64,000 bases of DNA, from assembly GCA_024234955.1 (NCBI GenBank), contig JACKNK010000002.1, forward strand, positions 62,001 through 126,000, read 5' to 3'. The DNA comes from Gammaproteobacteria bacterium (GTDB lineage Bacteria > Pseudomonadota > Gammaproteobacteria > JACKNK01). The notes under the pieces were generated by a model. The model was not told the DNA's origin and made no database searches. It saw nothing but the letters and a program-made list of their open reading frames with translations. Of this stretch, positions 8,317 to 16,623 are shown piece by piece (within the stretch, counting starts at the first letter, position 1; each line of letters starts with the position of its first letter). Position numbers and translations under genes: made by a program.

Positions 8317-8742
8317 TCAGGTCCGGTCGGCGGAGCGTGTGGTTGCGGCGGCGTCTTCAGCCACCTTCGCCGGGGGAGTGTCCGTACCGCCGATGCGGCG
8401 GGTGTCCTCGTCGGACTTGCTGCGACTTGGGGGGCTGCGACGTGGGGGATCGGATTCGATCCGTTCGTTCAGCGAGGACTGGAAATCCTGAAGTTCCTTC
8501 TTGGCGTCCGCGATGAAATCGAATTCGCCCCCGTCGGTTCCGGACTGTCTGGCGAGGGTCTTCTTGAGCTCTTCGGCAGCGATTTCCCGGTTCACCTCTT
8601 CCTTGACCGTGGCCAGCATGCGCTGTGCCTTGCCGACATAGAGGCCGACTCGACGCGCAATACCGGGCAGGCGCTCAGGACCGATCACCACCAGGGCCAC
8701 GAGCATGATCATGGCCAGTTCCCAGAAACCGATGTCGAACAT
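8317..8742 (-). CDS. tatB: Sec-independent protein translocase TatB
   Basis: This is a 141-residue single-span membrane protein that forms the twin-arginine signal-peptide receptor with TatC. The N-terminus MFDIGFWELAMIML holds the conserved Glu8. The membrane helix is followed by the GPERLP hinge, an amphipathic helix (RVGLYVGKAQRMLATVKEEV) and a polar tail rich in Arg, Ser and Asp. The MFDIG start and the longer length separate it from TatA. It lies between tatA (38 bases upstream) and tatC (8 bases downstream). Confidence 0.95.
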   Translation of the reverse strand: MFDIGFWELAMIMLVALVVIGPERLPGIARRVGLYVGKAQRMLATVKEEVNREIAAEELKKTLARQSGTDGGEFDFIADAKKELQDFQSSLNERIESDPPRRSPPSRSKSDEDTRRIGGTDTPPAKVAEDAAATTRSADRT

Positions 8743-8780
8743 GACGGAGTCTCAGCGTGTCGCCACGACGACCGGTGACA

Positions 8781-9011
8781 TCAGACCTTGTCGGTCTTTT
8801 CGCTGTTCACCGTGGGGGACGGGGTCTCGTCGTCCTTCTTGTCCAGCTGCGGTTCGTCGTCCTTCTGGCCGTCCTTCATCGACTGCTTGAAGCTCTTGAT
8901 CGCCCCGCCCAGGTCGCCGCCGATGTTGCGCAGACGCTTGGTCCCGAACAGCAGCAGGACGATGACCAGGATGATGAGCAACTGCCAAACACTGATTCCG
9001 CCGACACCCAT
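8781..9011 (-). CDS. tatA: Sec-independent protein translocase TatA
   Basis: This is a 76-residue channel-forming subunit of the twin-arginine translocase. One membrane helix (ISVWQLLIILVIVLLLF) is followed by the hallmark FGTKRLRNIGGDLGGAIKSF amphipathic helix and a charged tail (KDGQKDDEPQLDKKDDE). GGAGAGAAATC precedes the ATG, which fits a good ribosome binding site. It lies 84 bases downstream of hisE in the same direction, so the tat genes are likely read from the his promoter, with possibly an extra promoter in the gap. Confidence 0.96.
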   Translation of the reverse strand: MGVGGISVWQLLIILVIVLLLFGTKRLRNIGGDLGGAIKSFKQSMKDGQKDDEPQLDKKDDETPSPTVNSEKTDKV

Positions 9012-9095
9012 GATTTCTCTCCGCTCTTTGCGTGGTTCGCCCGACGCACAGCGGCGCAGGCTGAATTATTGGATTGATGTGTTCGAATGCGTCCG

Positions 9096-9431
9096 TCAGG
9101 ACCGGGATCGCGCGGCCTTTTCCTCAAGGCCGGACAGGCCGAAACGCCGGTCCAGTTCCTTGAGCACGTCCTCGGCGGACAGGCCCATGTGCGCGAGCAA
9201 AACGAGGCTATGAAACCACAGGTCAGCGGTTTCATAAACCAGACTGGACGATGCGCCGCCGGCCTGGACATCTTTGGCCGCCATGACGGTTTCCGTGGCC
9301 TCCTCGCCGATCTTCTTGAGGATCTTGTCGATGCCGCCGGCATACAGCTTGGCGACATAGGAGCTGTCTGCCGAAGCGCCTTTACGGGCTTCCAGGACCT
9401 CGGTCAGACGGGCCAGCGTATCGTTGCTCAC
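9096..9431 (-). CDS. hisE: Phosphoribosyl-ATP pyrophosphatase
   Basis: HisE hydrolyses phosphoribosyl-ATP to phosphoribosyl-AMP, the second step of histidine synthesis. The 111-residue protein shows the MazG-like pattern KIGEEATETVMAAKD and YETADLWFHSLVLLAHMGLS. The start is GTG at 9431, overlapping the hisF stop as GTGA; longer in-frame upstream sequence belongs to the hisF region and was excluded. It is a stand-alone HisE without the cyclohydrolase (HisI) domain. No hisI is present between hisF and hisE, where many relatives have it. Confidence 0.95.
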   Translation of the reverse strand: MSNDTLARLTEVLEARKGASADSSYVAKLYAGGIDKILKKIGEEATETVMAAKDVQAGGASSSLVYETADLWFHSLVLLAHMGLSAEDVLKELDRRFGLSGLEEKAARSRS

Positions 9432-10201
9432 AGACGCACCTCGACGCCGGCCTCGGCCATGTGCTGCTTGGCTTCGCCGACGGTGTATTCGCCGAAGTGG
9501 AAGATCGAGGCGGCAAGTACCGCGTCGGCATGGCCTTTGACCACGCCATCGACCAGGTGATCGAGGTTGCCGACGCCGCCGGACGCGATGATCGGCACGT
9601 TGACCCGTTCGCTGATGGTACGGGTGTAATCCAGATCGAAACCGGATTTGGTGCCGTCCCGGTCCATGCTGGTCAGCAACAGTTCGCCGGCGCCGAGCGC
9701 GACCATGCGCTCCGCCCATTCCACGGCATCGATACCGGTGGCCTTGCGACCACCGTGGGTGAAGATTTCCCAGTGCGGCGCTTCGCCTTTCGCGCTGACG
9801 CGCTTGGCATCGATGGAGACCACAATGCATTGCGAGCCGAAACGCTCGGCGGCTTCACGCACGAACTCGGGACGGGCCACCGCAGCGGAATTGATGCCGA
9901 CCTTGTCTGCACCGGCATTGAGCATGCGGCGAATGTCTTCCACGGTGCGGATGCCACCGCCGACGGTCAGCGGAATGAAGACCTCGCTGGCGACCTGTTC
10001 GACCACGTGCACCATGGTCTCGCGTTCATCCGACGACGCGGTGATGTCGAGGAAGGTGATTTCGTCTGCGCCTTCCAGATCGTAACGACGTGCGATCTCG
10101 ACCGGATCGCCGGCGTCGCGGATATCGACAAAGTTCACGCCTTTGACGACACGGCCGTTGTCCACGTCCAAGCAGGGGATGATGCGTTTCGCCAAGCTCA
10201 T
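9428..10201 (-). CDS. hisF: Imidazole glycerol phosphate synthase, cyclase subunit
   Basis: HisF, with HisH, makes imidazole glycerol phosphate and AICAR. The 257-residue (beta/alpha)8 barrel shows the N-terminal motif RIIPCLDVDNGRVVKGVNF with the catalytic Asp11, the second catalytic Asp region LTSMDRDGTKSGFD, and phosphate-binding glycines VGGGI and ASGGVG. The start was set at ATG 10201, where MSLAKRIIP is the family N-terminus. It follows hisA by 10 bases and overlaps hisE. Confidence 0.97.
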   Translation of the reverse strand: MSLAKRIIPCLDVDNGRVVKGVNFVDIRDAGDPVEIARRYDLEGADEITFLDITASSDERETMVHVVEQVASEVFIPLTVGGGIRTVEDIRRMLNAGADKVGINSAAVARPEFVREAAERFGSQCIVVSIDAKRVSAKGEAPHWEIFTHGGRKATGIDAVEWAERMVALGAGELLLTSMDRDGTKSGFDLDYTRTISERVNVPIIASGGVGNLDHLVDGVVKGHADAVLAASIFHFGEYTVGEAKQHMAEAGVEVRL

Positions 10202-10211
10202 GATGCCGGTC

Positions 10212-10955
10212 TCAGGACCCCGGGTGCATATCGTCGAACAGCTTCTGGCCGGCGGCGAAATCCAGGGTGCCTTCATAAATCGCACGACCGGTGATCGCGC
10301 CGATGATGCCCGGCTCGTCGCTGGCCGCGAGGCGTTTGACGTCATCCATATTGGTGATGCCGCCCGAGGCAATGACCGGGATGGTGATCTCGGCTGCCAG
10401 CGCCTCGGTGGCCTCGACGTTGACGCCGTTCATCATGCCGTCGCGACTGATGTCGGTGTAGACGATCGCGGCGACACCATCGCGTTCGAAATGCTGCGCC
10501 AGATCGACGACGTCGTGCTTGGACAGCTTGGACCAGCCGTCGGTCGCGACCTTGCCGTCCTTCGCATCCAGCCCGACGATGATGTGGCCAGGGAATTCCA
10601 GGCAGACATCGGCGATGAAATGCGGCTGCTGAACGGCTTTGGTGCCAATGATGCACCAGCTCACCCCGGCGTCGAGGTAGGCCTGAATGGTCTCTTCATC
10701 GCGGATACCGCCACCGACCTGAATCGGCAGATCCGGGTAGGTTTCGGCGATGCGCGCAATGACCCCCGCATTCTGCGGCGTGCCGGCGAAGGCGCCGTCG
10801 AGATCGACGATGTGCAGGCGTCTGGCGCCGGCCTCCACCCAACGCCCGGCCACCGCGACCGGGTCATCGGAGAACACCGTATCGTCTTCCATGCGCCCCT
10901 GGCGCAGGCGCACGCATTTGCCTTCTTTGAGATCGATGGCGGGTATCAGCAACAT
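10212..10955 (-). CDS. hisA: ProFAR isomerase
   Basis: HisA isomerises the ProFAR aminoaldose to the PRFAR aminoketose in histidine synthesis. The 247-residue barrel shows IPAIDLKEGKCVRLRQG with the catalytic Asp8, the VGGGIRDEE phosphate loop, and YTDISRDGMM with the second catalytic Asp. The length is normal. It lies between hisH (12 bases upstream) and hisF (10 bases downstream) in the same operon. Confidence 0.97.
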   Translation of the reverse strand: MLLIPAIDLKEGKCVRLRQGRMEDDTVFSDDPVAVAGRWVEAGARRLHIVDLDGAFAGTPQNAGVIARIAETYPDLPIQVGGGIRDEETIQAYLDAGVSWCIIGTKAVQQPHFIADVCLEFPGHIIVGLDAKDGKVATDGWSKLSKHDVVDLAQHFERDGVAAIVYTDISRDGMMNGVNVEATEALAAEITIPVIASGGITNMDDVKRLAASDEPGIIGAITGRAIYEGTLDFAAGQKLFDDMHPGS

Positions 10956-10967
10956 CTCTGGAATCCT

Positions 10968-11606
10968 CTATTCGTTCCAGGCAAGGAAGTTGGCCAGCAG
11001 TTTCAACCCGGCCTTCTGGCTCTTTTCGGGGTGAAATTGCACGCCAAACAGATTGTCGCGAGCGATCGCGGCAGTGAACGCATGACCATATTCGGACATC
11101 CCGGCGCGATGCGCGACATCGGGCGGGTCCGCAAAATAGCTGTGAACGAAGTAGAAACGGGTGCCGTCGTCGATGCCCGCCCACAACGGGTGCGCAATCT
11201 GAGCCACCTGATTCCAGCCCATGTGCGGGACTTTGAGGCGATTGCCCGCCGTATCGGTGAGATCGTCGCCGAAATAACGTACTTCGCCGGGAATCAGACC
11301 GAGCGTCGCCACGCCGCCGTTCTCGGCGCTGTGCCCAAGCATGGCCTGCATCCCCAGGCAGATGCCGAGGAACGGACGTTGTTCGGCGGCACGCAACACC
11401 ACGTCGCGCAACCCGGTGCTGTCGAGTTCGTGCATGCAGTCACGGATCGCCCCGACGCCGGGGAACACGACATGACCGGCGGAGAGGATGTGCGTCGGAT
11501 CGGCAGTGACTTCAACGCGCGCAGACGGATCTGCATGCTCCAGGGCTTTTGCGATGGAATGCAGATTGCCCATGCCGTAATCGATGACGGCGACGGTCTT
11601 GCTCAT
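10968..11606 (-). CDS. hisH: Imidazole glycerol phosphate synthase, glutaminase subunit
   Basis: HisH supplies ammonia from glutamine to HisF. The 212-residue class I glutamine amidotransferase has the nucleophile Cys in LGICLGMQAM, the oxyanion region PGVGAI, and the His/Glu pair in GVQFHPEKS. The start MSKTVAVIDYGMGNL is the family N-terminus. The gene follows hisB by 35 bases and precedes hisA. Confidence 0.97.
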   Translation of the reverse strand: MSKTVAVIDYGMGNLHSIAKALEHADPSARVEVTADPTHILSAGHVVFPGVGAIRDCMHELDSTGLRDVVLRAAEQRPFLGICLGMQAMLGHSAENGGVATLGLIPGEVRYFGDDLTDTAGNRLKVPHMGWNQVAQIAHPLWAGIDDGTRFYFVHSYFADPPDVAHRAGMSEYGHAFTAAIARDNLFGVQFHPEKSQKAGLKLLANFLAWNE

Positions 11607-11641
11607 GGAATCGGACTCTGAACCAAGCGGGGTGGGCAGGC

Positions 11642-12235
11642 TTACAACGCCCCTTTGGTGGACGGCAGGATGCCCTGCATGCGGGCATCGGGCTCGACCG
11701 CCATGCGCACTGCACGACCGAAGGCCTTGAAGATGGTCTCGGCGATGTGGTGGGTATTGCGACCACGCAGGTTATCGATATGGATCGTTGCCTTGGCGTG
11801 ATTGGTGAAGCCCTGAAAGAACTCGAAGAACAGTTCGGTATCGAGGGTGCCGAGACGACCCGCCGGGAACTCGGCGTGCATCTCGATGCCCGGACGTCCG
11901 GAGAAATCGATCACCACGCGTGACAAGGCCTCGTCCAACGGTACATACGCATGCCCATAGCGACGAATGCCCTTCTTGTCGCCGAGCGCCTCCGCGACAG
12001 CCATTCCCAGGGTGATGCCGATGTCTTCGACCGTGTGATGGTCATCGATGTGACGATCGCCGTCCGCCTCGATGTCGAGGTCGATCATGCCGTGGCGGGC
12101 GATCTGGTCGAGCATGTGCTCCAGAAAGGGTACGCCGGTTACAAATTTGGACTTCCCGGTGCCATCGAGATTTACATCGACTCGCACCTTTGTTTCCAGT
12201 GTGTCACGTCTGACAGACGCAGTACGGGCAGTCAT
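11642..12235 (-). CDS. hisB: Imidazoleglycerol-phosphate dehydratase
   Basis: HisB dehydrates imidazole glycerol phosphate to imidazole acetol phosphate. The 197-residue protein is the stand-alone dehydratase, without the phosphatase domain found in the enteric bifunctional HisB. Motifs seen are FLEHMLDQIARHG, the metal-binding DDHHTVEDIGI, and the C-terminal NTHHIAETIFKAFGRA. It is the first gene of hisB-hisH-hisA-hisF-hisE-tatA-tatB-tatC. Its promoter must lie in 12236-12421, shared with the divergent phnD-like gene. Confidence 0.97.
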   Translation of the reverse strand: MTARTASVRRDTLETKVRVDVNLDGTGKSKFVTGVPFLEHMLDQIARHGMIDLDIEADGDRHIDDHHTVEDIGITLGMAVAEALGDKKGIRRYGHAYVPLDEALSRVVIDFSGRPGIEMHAEFPAGRLGTLDTELFFEFFQGFTNHAKATIHIDNLRGRNTHHIAETIFKAFGRAVRMAVEPDARMQGILPSTKGAL

Positions 12236-12421
12236 CGGGAAACTCTTGCTTAGGTCAGAAGGCTGGAAACCCAGCCTGAATCAACATCTGCGGCCAAGCA
12301 TACCCGGTAATCGCAAAAACGAGAATGAATCCGCCGGTTCGGTCCGAACCGTATGTTGGTATAGCGTCTGCACTGCGCGGATCGCACTTCCTTTTTCACA
12401 CCGATGTATGGAGTACCTGGA

Positions 12422-13294
12422 ATGGTCTTTTCTTCCCCGGTTTCACTTCGCTCACTGCTTCTTGCTGCCGCCCTTGCCGGGCCTCTGCCGCCTGCCCAGG
12501 CGGCCGATCTGGTCCTTGGCATCCAGCCGGTCTTGTCTCCGGAACGCACCGTGGAAGTGTATGCGCCACTCGCCGACTATCTGGGAGAGCGTACCGGCCA
12601 TACCGTACATATCGAGCCCAGCCGTAATTTTTACAGCTACTGGACGCGCATGAATCGGGGGGAGTTCGATCTGGCCCTGGATGCCGCCCATTTCACGGGG
12701 TATCGGATTAGAAAGCTCGGTTATGAGGTGCTCGCGGCACTCCCGGATACGGTTAGCTATACGCTGGTGAGCGCCGGCGACAACCTGATCTTTTCCTCGG
12801 ATGAGTTGGTCGGCAAGCCGGTCGCAACGATGGGGCCGCCGAGTCTGGGTGCGATCCGCCTGGAACAGCTCTATGACAACCCGATGCGCGAGCCCTTGTT
12901 CCGGACCACCAATACGGCGGAGGAATCGGTCGAAATGGTGCTCAGGGGTGAGGCGGTGGCGGCGATGGTGCCCACACCGCTGGTCAGCGAATACCCCAAT
13001 CTCAACACCATTCAGGTCACCGCGCCGACCCCGCATCTCGCATTCTCTGCCGGTGATCGGGTGCCCCTGAATGTCCGTGTCGCCTTGCGCACCACCCTGA
13101 TTGGCATGAGCAAGGACGAGCGAGGTCGGGAGATTCTGAGTCAGGCGCGCCTTGCCGGGTTCGTACCGACCGACGCGGAAACTTATGCGGCGTTTTCGGG
13201 CCTTCTCGAGCACAGCCGCGTGAGCCTGCATTCCGAGAAACGGGAATGGAACGCCAACACTACGGACGTGGCGTTGGCGGCACCCGCAAAGTGA
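12422..13294 (+). CDS. PhnD-like periplasmic substrate-binding protein
   Basis: This is a 290-residue exported protein of the phosphate/phosphonate-binding PhnD family (type 2 periplasmic fold). A signal peptide (SLRSLLLAAALAG ending near AQA-AD) precedes the family start ADLVLGIQPVLSPER. Later motifs are YAPLADYLGERTG, GEFDLALDAAHF and GKPVATMGPPSLGA. The ATG at 12422 was chosen because GGAG lies 8 bases upstream. No permease or ATPase gene is adjacent, so it is an orphan binding protein or a sensor input module. Its last 35 bases overlap the convergent dtd gene. Confidence 0.82.
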   Translation: MVFSSPVSLRSLLLAAALAGPLPPAQAADLVLGIQPVLSPERTVEVYAPLADYLGERTGHTVHIEPSRNFYSYWTRMNRGEFDLALDAAHFTGYRIRKLGYEVLAALPDTVSYTLVSAGDNLIFSSDELVGKPVATMGPPSLGAIRLEQLYDNPMREPLFRTTNTAEESVEMVLRGEAVAAMVPTPLVSEYPNLNTIQVTAPTPHLAFSAGDRVPLNVRVALRTTLIGMSKDERGREILSQARLAGFVPTDAETYAAFSGLLEHSRVSLHSEKREWNANTTDVALAAPAK

Positions 13295-13715
13295 AGGTTA
13301 CCGGGCCATCGTTGATCAGACTCACCTGCATGTCCGCACCGAAACGCCCGGATTCGACCTTGCCGTAGACCGCCTGCGCACGTTCGAGCAGGTAAGCGAA
13401 CAGGGGCCCGGCCTCTTCGGGGGACAGGGCTGGGGTGAAGCTGGGCCGGTTCCCTTTTGCGGTATCGGCCGCCAGGGTGAATTGCGAGACCAGCATCAGG
13501 TCGCCCTGAATATCGCGCAGGGCGTTGTTCATCTTCCCGTCGCAGTCCGGAAAGACGCGGTAATTGAGTAGCCGTTCGAGCAGGCGATCTGCTTCGGCCT
13601 TGCCATCGCCGCGTTCCATCCCGATCAGCACCAGCAAACCGGTACCGATACTGCCCACGGTCTCGCCCGCGACCCGGACCTTGGCGGTGGTCACCCGTTG
13701 CAAAAGCCCGATCAC
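13260..13715 (-). CDS. dtd: D-aminoacyl-tRNA deacylase
   Basis: Dtd removes D-amino acids, and glycine from tRNA-Ala, from mischarged tRNAs. The 151-residue protein shows the family start IGLLQRVTTAKV, MNNALRDIQGDLMLVSQFTLAADTAKGNRPSF with the SQFTL motif, and the Gly-cisPro-like region NDGPVTF near the C-terminus. The start is GTG at 13715, with GGGGGAG seven bases upstream, overlapping the arsS stop as GTGA. Its 3' end overlaps the convergent phnD-like gene by 35 bases. Confidence 0.95.
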   Translation of the reverse strand: MIGLLQRVTTAKVRVAGETVGSIGTGLLVLIGMERGDGKAEADRLLERLLNYRVFPDCDGKMNNALRDIQGDLMLVSQFTLAADTAKGNRPSFTPALSPEEAGPLFAYLLERAQAVYGKVESGRFGADMQVSLINDGPVTFTLRVPPTPRP

Positions 13716-14671
13716 AGCAAGGCTCCCCCGCAGCTGCTGCCCTGTCCGGCGGTGCAGCCATAGCAGTGATCGCCGACGGCGATCGGCCAATTCGCGATGT
13801 CAACGTCCAGCAATTCGCGCAGCCTCGGGGCGGTGGGATGATCCGCCATCGGCAGGCTGAGCATCTGGTTGAAGTCGCAGTCATAGACGCGGCCTTGCCA
13901 ATCGACACTGATCAGATCTCGGCACATCACCGACTCGAGGTTGCTGTCCTGATGAGCGTTCCGGAGCAGATCGATATAGGCATGGAAGCCACCCTTGGAA
14001 ACCAGGGTGCTGCCGAAGCGGGCAATGGGCATGTTGGCCAGGGTGAACAGGCGATTGAACACGATGCCGTAATCGTCGCCGAGACGCTGCCGGTAATCGC
14101 TTTCCAGAGCGCATTGGGGGGGCGGCAGATTCGGGCCTTGCGGGTTGTAGACCAGATTCAGCACACGCTTCGTGTCGGGTTTGCCATATCCCAGCGAATT
14201 GAGCAGGCGCAACGCCTCGATGCTGGTAGTGAAGACACCGGAGCCGCGTTGGCGATCGACGTTTTCGGCGAGGTAACAGGGTAGGGAAGCGACGATCTCG
14301 ACCTGGTTTTCAGCAAGGAATTCCGCCAGACCTTGCTGGTCGGGCTCCAGCAATATGGTGAGATTGCATCGATCCATGACATGCATGCCCTGGGCTCGGG
14401 CAGCACCGACCAGGGTGCGGAAACCGGGGTGCATCTCCGGGGCGCCACCGGTCAGATCCAGCACCCGGATGCGCTTTCGTGCGGCAAAGCGCAAGGCGAG
14501 TTCCAGGGTGTCATCCGACATCCGTTCAGTGCGGTGAGGGCTGGCGGCGACATGGCAGTGCAGACACTGCTGATTGCAGCGATAGCCCAGATTCAACTGC
14601 AGGACACCGGGTGGTCGCCGGGTCAGGGCAGGGAAGGAACCCGGGCGGAGCAGGGGCAGGGTGTCATGCAT
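13712..14671 (-). CDS. arsS: Radical SAM protein, ArsS-like (arsenosugar biosynthesis family)
   Basis: This is a 319-residue radical SAM enzyme. The [4Fe-4S] motif is CNQQCLHC (CxxxCxxC) within LQLNLGYRCN. The C-terminal Cys-rich part has CDFNQML and HCYGCTAGQGSSCGG, which is typical of the ArsS/TIGR04167 family thought to make 5'-deoxyadenosyl-arsenosugars. The ATG at 14671 was chosen because it has GGAACC upstream and matches family length; a GTG at 14740 overlapping the previous gene would add 23 residues. No arsM methyltransferase is visible, so a role in arsenic chemistry is by family only. It is coupled to the TVP38-type gene upstream and to dtd downstream. Confidence 0.85.
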   Translation of the reverse strand: MHDTLPLLRPGSFPALTRRPPGVLQLNLGYRCNQQCLHCHVAASPHRTERMSDDTLELALRFAARKRIRVLDLTGGAPEMHPGFRTLVGAARAQGMHVMDRCNLTILLEPDQQGLAEFLAENQVEIVASLPCYLAENVDRQRGSGVFTTSIEALRLLNSLGYGKPDTKRVLNLVYNPQGPNLPPPQCALESDYRQRLGDDYGIVFNRLFTLANMPIARFGSTLVSKGGFHAYIDLLRNAHQDSNLESVMCRDLISVDWQGRVYDCDFNQMLSLPMADHPTAPRLRELLDVDIANWPIAVGDHCYGCTAGQGSSCGGALL

Positions 14672-14736
14672 GGTGGTTCCGATGTTGGTCGCGAATGGGA
14701 TCAGAGCGTCGTGCGTCGGGGCAATGAGCGAAACGC

Positions 14737-15408
14737 TCACTGCCTTCGATTACGCCAGAGTCGCGGCAGATACGAAACGACCGCGAGTGCCGCCAGCGCA
14801 AGCAATGCCTGCGTGATGGCACCTTTATCGCCGCGCAGGGCCTCGCCCCCTGCATGACCGAGCCAGGTATAAGCAAACGCCCCCGGCAACATCGCAATCA
14901 GGGTGGCGGCCAGATATTGGCCGAAAGGTATGCGCGTCAGTCCGAACCCGTAGTTGAGCAATACGAAGGGAAACAACGGGACCAGCCGGGTGAACACCAC
15001 AAACCGCCAGCCTTCCCGCTCGACGCCCTCGATCAACTTCAACATACGCCCTCCGACACGACGGCGAACCAGTCCGCCTGCCAGATGGCGCGCCACCAGA
15101 AACGCCAGTGCCGCACCCAGGGTAGCGCCGAACAGATTGAAGATCGTGCCCATCGCCAGACCGAATACGGCGCCGCCAGCCAAGGTCAGTGCCGTGCCTG
15201 GAACCATCAGCACCGTCAAGACCGCATAGATCAGCATGAACAGAGCCGGTGCCCAGTCTGGCCAGACCGAGAGCCAGGCTCGTATCGTGTCGATATCGAA
15301 CAGTTCTCGCTGAGTCCAGGCCAGCCCCATAAGCGCGACCAGCGCCAGTACCAAGATCATGCGCAACCAGCGGGCGATGTTTACGGACATCAAACGGCCC
15401 CATGCCAA
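14737..15408 (-). CDS. TVP38/TMEM64 (DedA-superfamily) membrane protein
   Basis: This is a 223-residue inner-membrane protein with about five to six membrane segments. The hallmark is VPGTALTLAGGAVFGLAMGTIFNLFGATLGA followed by FLVARHLAG and, after a short loop, FTRLVPLFPFVLLNYGFGLTRI. The family includes putative lipid scramblases and transporters. Either ATG 15408 or ATG 15390 (MSVNIARWL) could be used; 15390 has GGGG about 8 bases upstream and may be the true start. Placement next to arsS recurs in other genomes, where the two may act together on arsenic or selenium compounds, though that is not proven. Confidence 0.85.
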   Translation of the reverse strand: MAWGRLMSVNIARWLRMILVLALVALMGLAWTQRELFDIDTIRAWLSVWPDWAPALFMLIYAVLTVLMVPGTALTLAGGAVFGLAMGTIFNLFGATLGAALAFLVARHLAGGLVRRRVGGRMLKLIEGVEREGWRFVVFTRLVPLFPFVLLNYGFGLTRIPFGQYLAATLIAMLPGAFAYTWLGHAGGEALRGDKGAITQALLALAALAVVSYLPRLWRNRRQ

Positions 15409-15531
15409 AGTGAGTGCTGTTAGGACGGGAACACCGATGCGCCATCAAGATGCGCGGATGCCCGAAGCGACAACTGGCCTTATCATGCCTGGGTTTTGTA
15501 CCGGTGACCGGCGATAAGAGGAGATCGTTTC

Positions 15532-16548
15532 ATGTCCAGTTTCGATACCACCCGTGGCGCATTTCCGCGTGTTCGAATGCGGCGCATGCGTCGCGACGAC
15601 TGGAGCCGTCGCCTGATGCGCGAGACGGTACTGACCGCCGACGACCTGATCTATCCCATGTTCGTCATGGAAGGCGAAAACCTGCGCGTGGCGGTTCCCT
15701 CGATGCCGGATATCGAGCGCGTCACGATCGATGAACTGCGCCGCGAAGCGGGCGAATTGCTGGCACTCGGTATCCCCGCCGTCGCCTTGTTCCCGGTCAC
15801 TCCTGTGGCGGTGAAATCCCTGGATGCGCGTGAAGCCTTCAACCCGGACGGCCTCGCCCAGCGCGCGGTGCGCGCATTGAAGGCGGAATTTCCGGAATTG
15901 GGCGTGATTACCGACGTCGCCCTCGACCCATTCACCACCCACGGACAGGACGGCCTGATCGACGACAGCGGTTACGTCATGAACGACGAGACCAAAGAGG
16001 TGCTCGTCCGTCAGGCCCTGTCCCATGCCGAAGCCGGCGCTGACGTGGTTGCGCCCTCGGACATGATGGACGGGCGCATCGGTGCGGTCCGCGACGCGCT
16101 CGAATCCGCCGGTCACATCCACACCCGCATCCTTGCCTACTCGGCCAAATATGCGTCCAGTTACTACGGCCCGTTCCGCGATGCCGTCGGTTCGGCGGCG
16201 AACCTCGGCAAAGGCGGCAAGGAGACCTATCAACAAGACCCGGCCAACTCCGATGAGGCGCTCTGGGAAGTCGCCCTGGACCTCGAGGAAGGCGCCGACA
16301 TGGTGATGATCAAACCCGGCATGCCCTATCTGGACATCGTCCGCCGGGTGAAGGATGAATTCGGCGCGCCGACCTACGTGTATCAGGTCAGCGGTGAATA
16401 CGCGATGCACATGGCGGCCGCCAATAACGGCTGGCTGGACGAGAAGAAAGTCGCGCTCGAATCCCTGGTCTGCATCAAACGCGCCGGCGCGGACGGCATC
16501 CTGACCTACTTCGCCAAGAAAGCCGGGCAGTGGCTGAAAGATCGATGA
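15532..16548 (+). CDS. hemB: Porphobilinogen synthase (delta-aminolevulinate dehydratase)
   Basis: HemB condenses two 5-aminolevulinates to porphobilinogen in heme synthesis. The 338-residue protein shows RMRRMRRDDWSRRLMRET, the metal-site region DVALDPFTTHGQDGL, and the two Schiff-base lysine regions YSAKYASS and MVMIKPGMPYLD. The DPFTTHGQDG version lacks the cysteines of zinc-type enzymes, so it is of the magnesium-dependent type. AGAGGAG lies upstream of ATG 15532. A terminator shared with fbp follows. Confidence 0.97.
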   Translation: MSSFDTTRGAFPRVRMRRMRRDDWSRRLMRETVLTADDLIYPMFVMEGENLRVAVPSMPDIERVTIDELRREAGELLALGIPAVALFPVTPVAVKSLDAREAFNPDGLAQRAVRALKAEFPELGVITDVALDPFTTHGQDGLIDDSGYVMNDETKEVLVRQALSHAEAGADVVAPSDMMDGRIGAVRDALESAGHIHTRILAYSAKYASSYYGPFRDAVGSAANLGKGGKETYQQDPANSDEALWEVALDLEEGADMVMIKPGMPYLDIVRRVKDEFGAPTYVYQVSGEYAMHMAAANNGWLDEKKVALESLVCIKRAGADGILTYFAKKAGQWLKDR

Positions 16549-16575
16549 ACGAGCTGCCGATGCGCTTGGCGTAAC

Positions 16576-16605
16576 AAAAAAAGGCCGGGATACCCCGGCC
16601 TTTTT
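16576..16605. terminator. Bidirectional terminator between hemB and fbp
   Basis: The stem GGCCGGG/CCCGGCC is flanked by seven A on the left and five T on the right. It therefore acts as an intrinsic terminator for hemB on the plus strand and for fbp on the minus strand. Confidence 0.9.
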
Positions 16606-16623
16606 AGTCTGTGGCGGAAGGAT

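Noticed and set aside
10143..11621. 492-residue plus-strand frame across hisA and hisH
   Set aside because: It mirrors two well-conserved his genes; its composition is typical of a shadow frame in GC-rich DNA.
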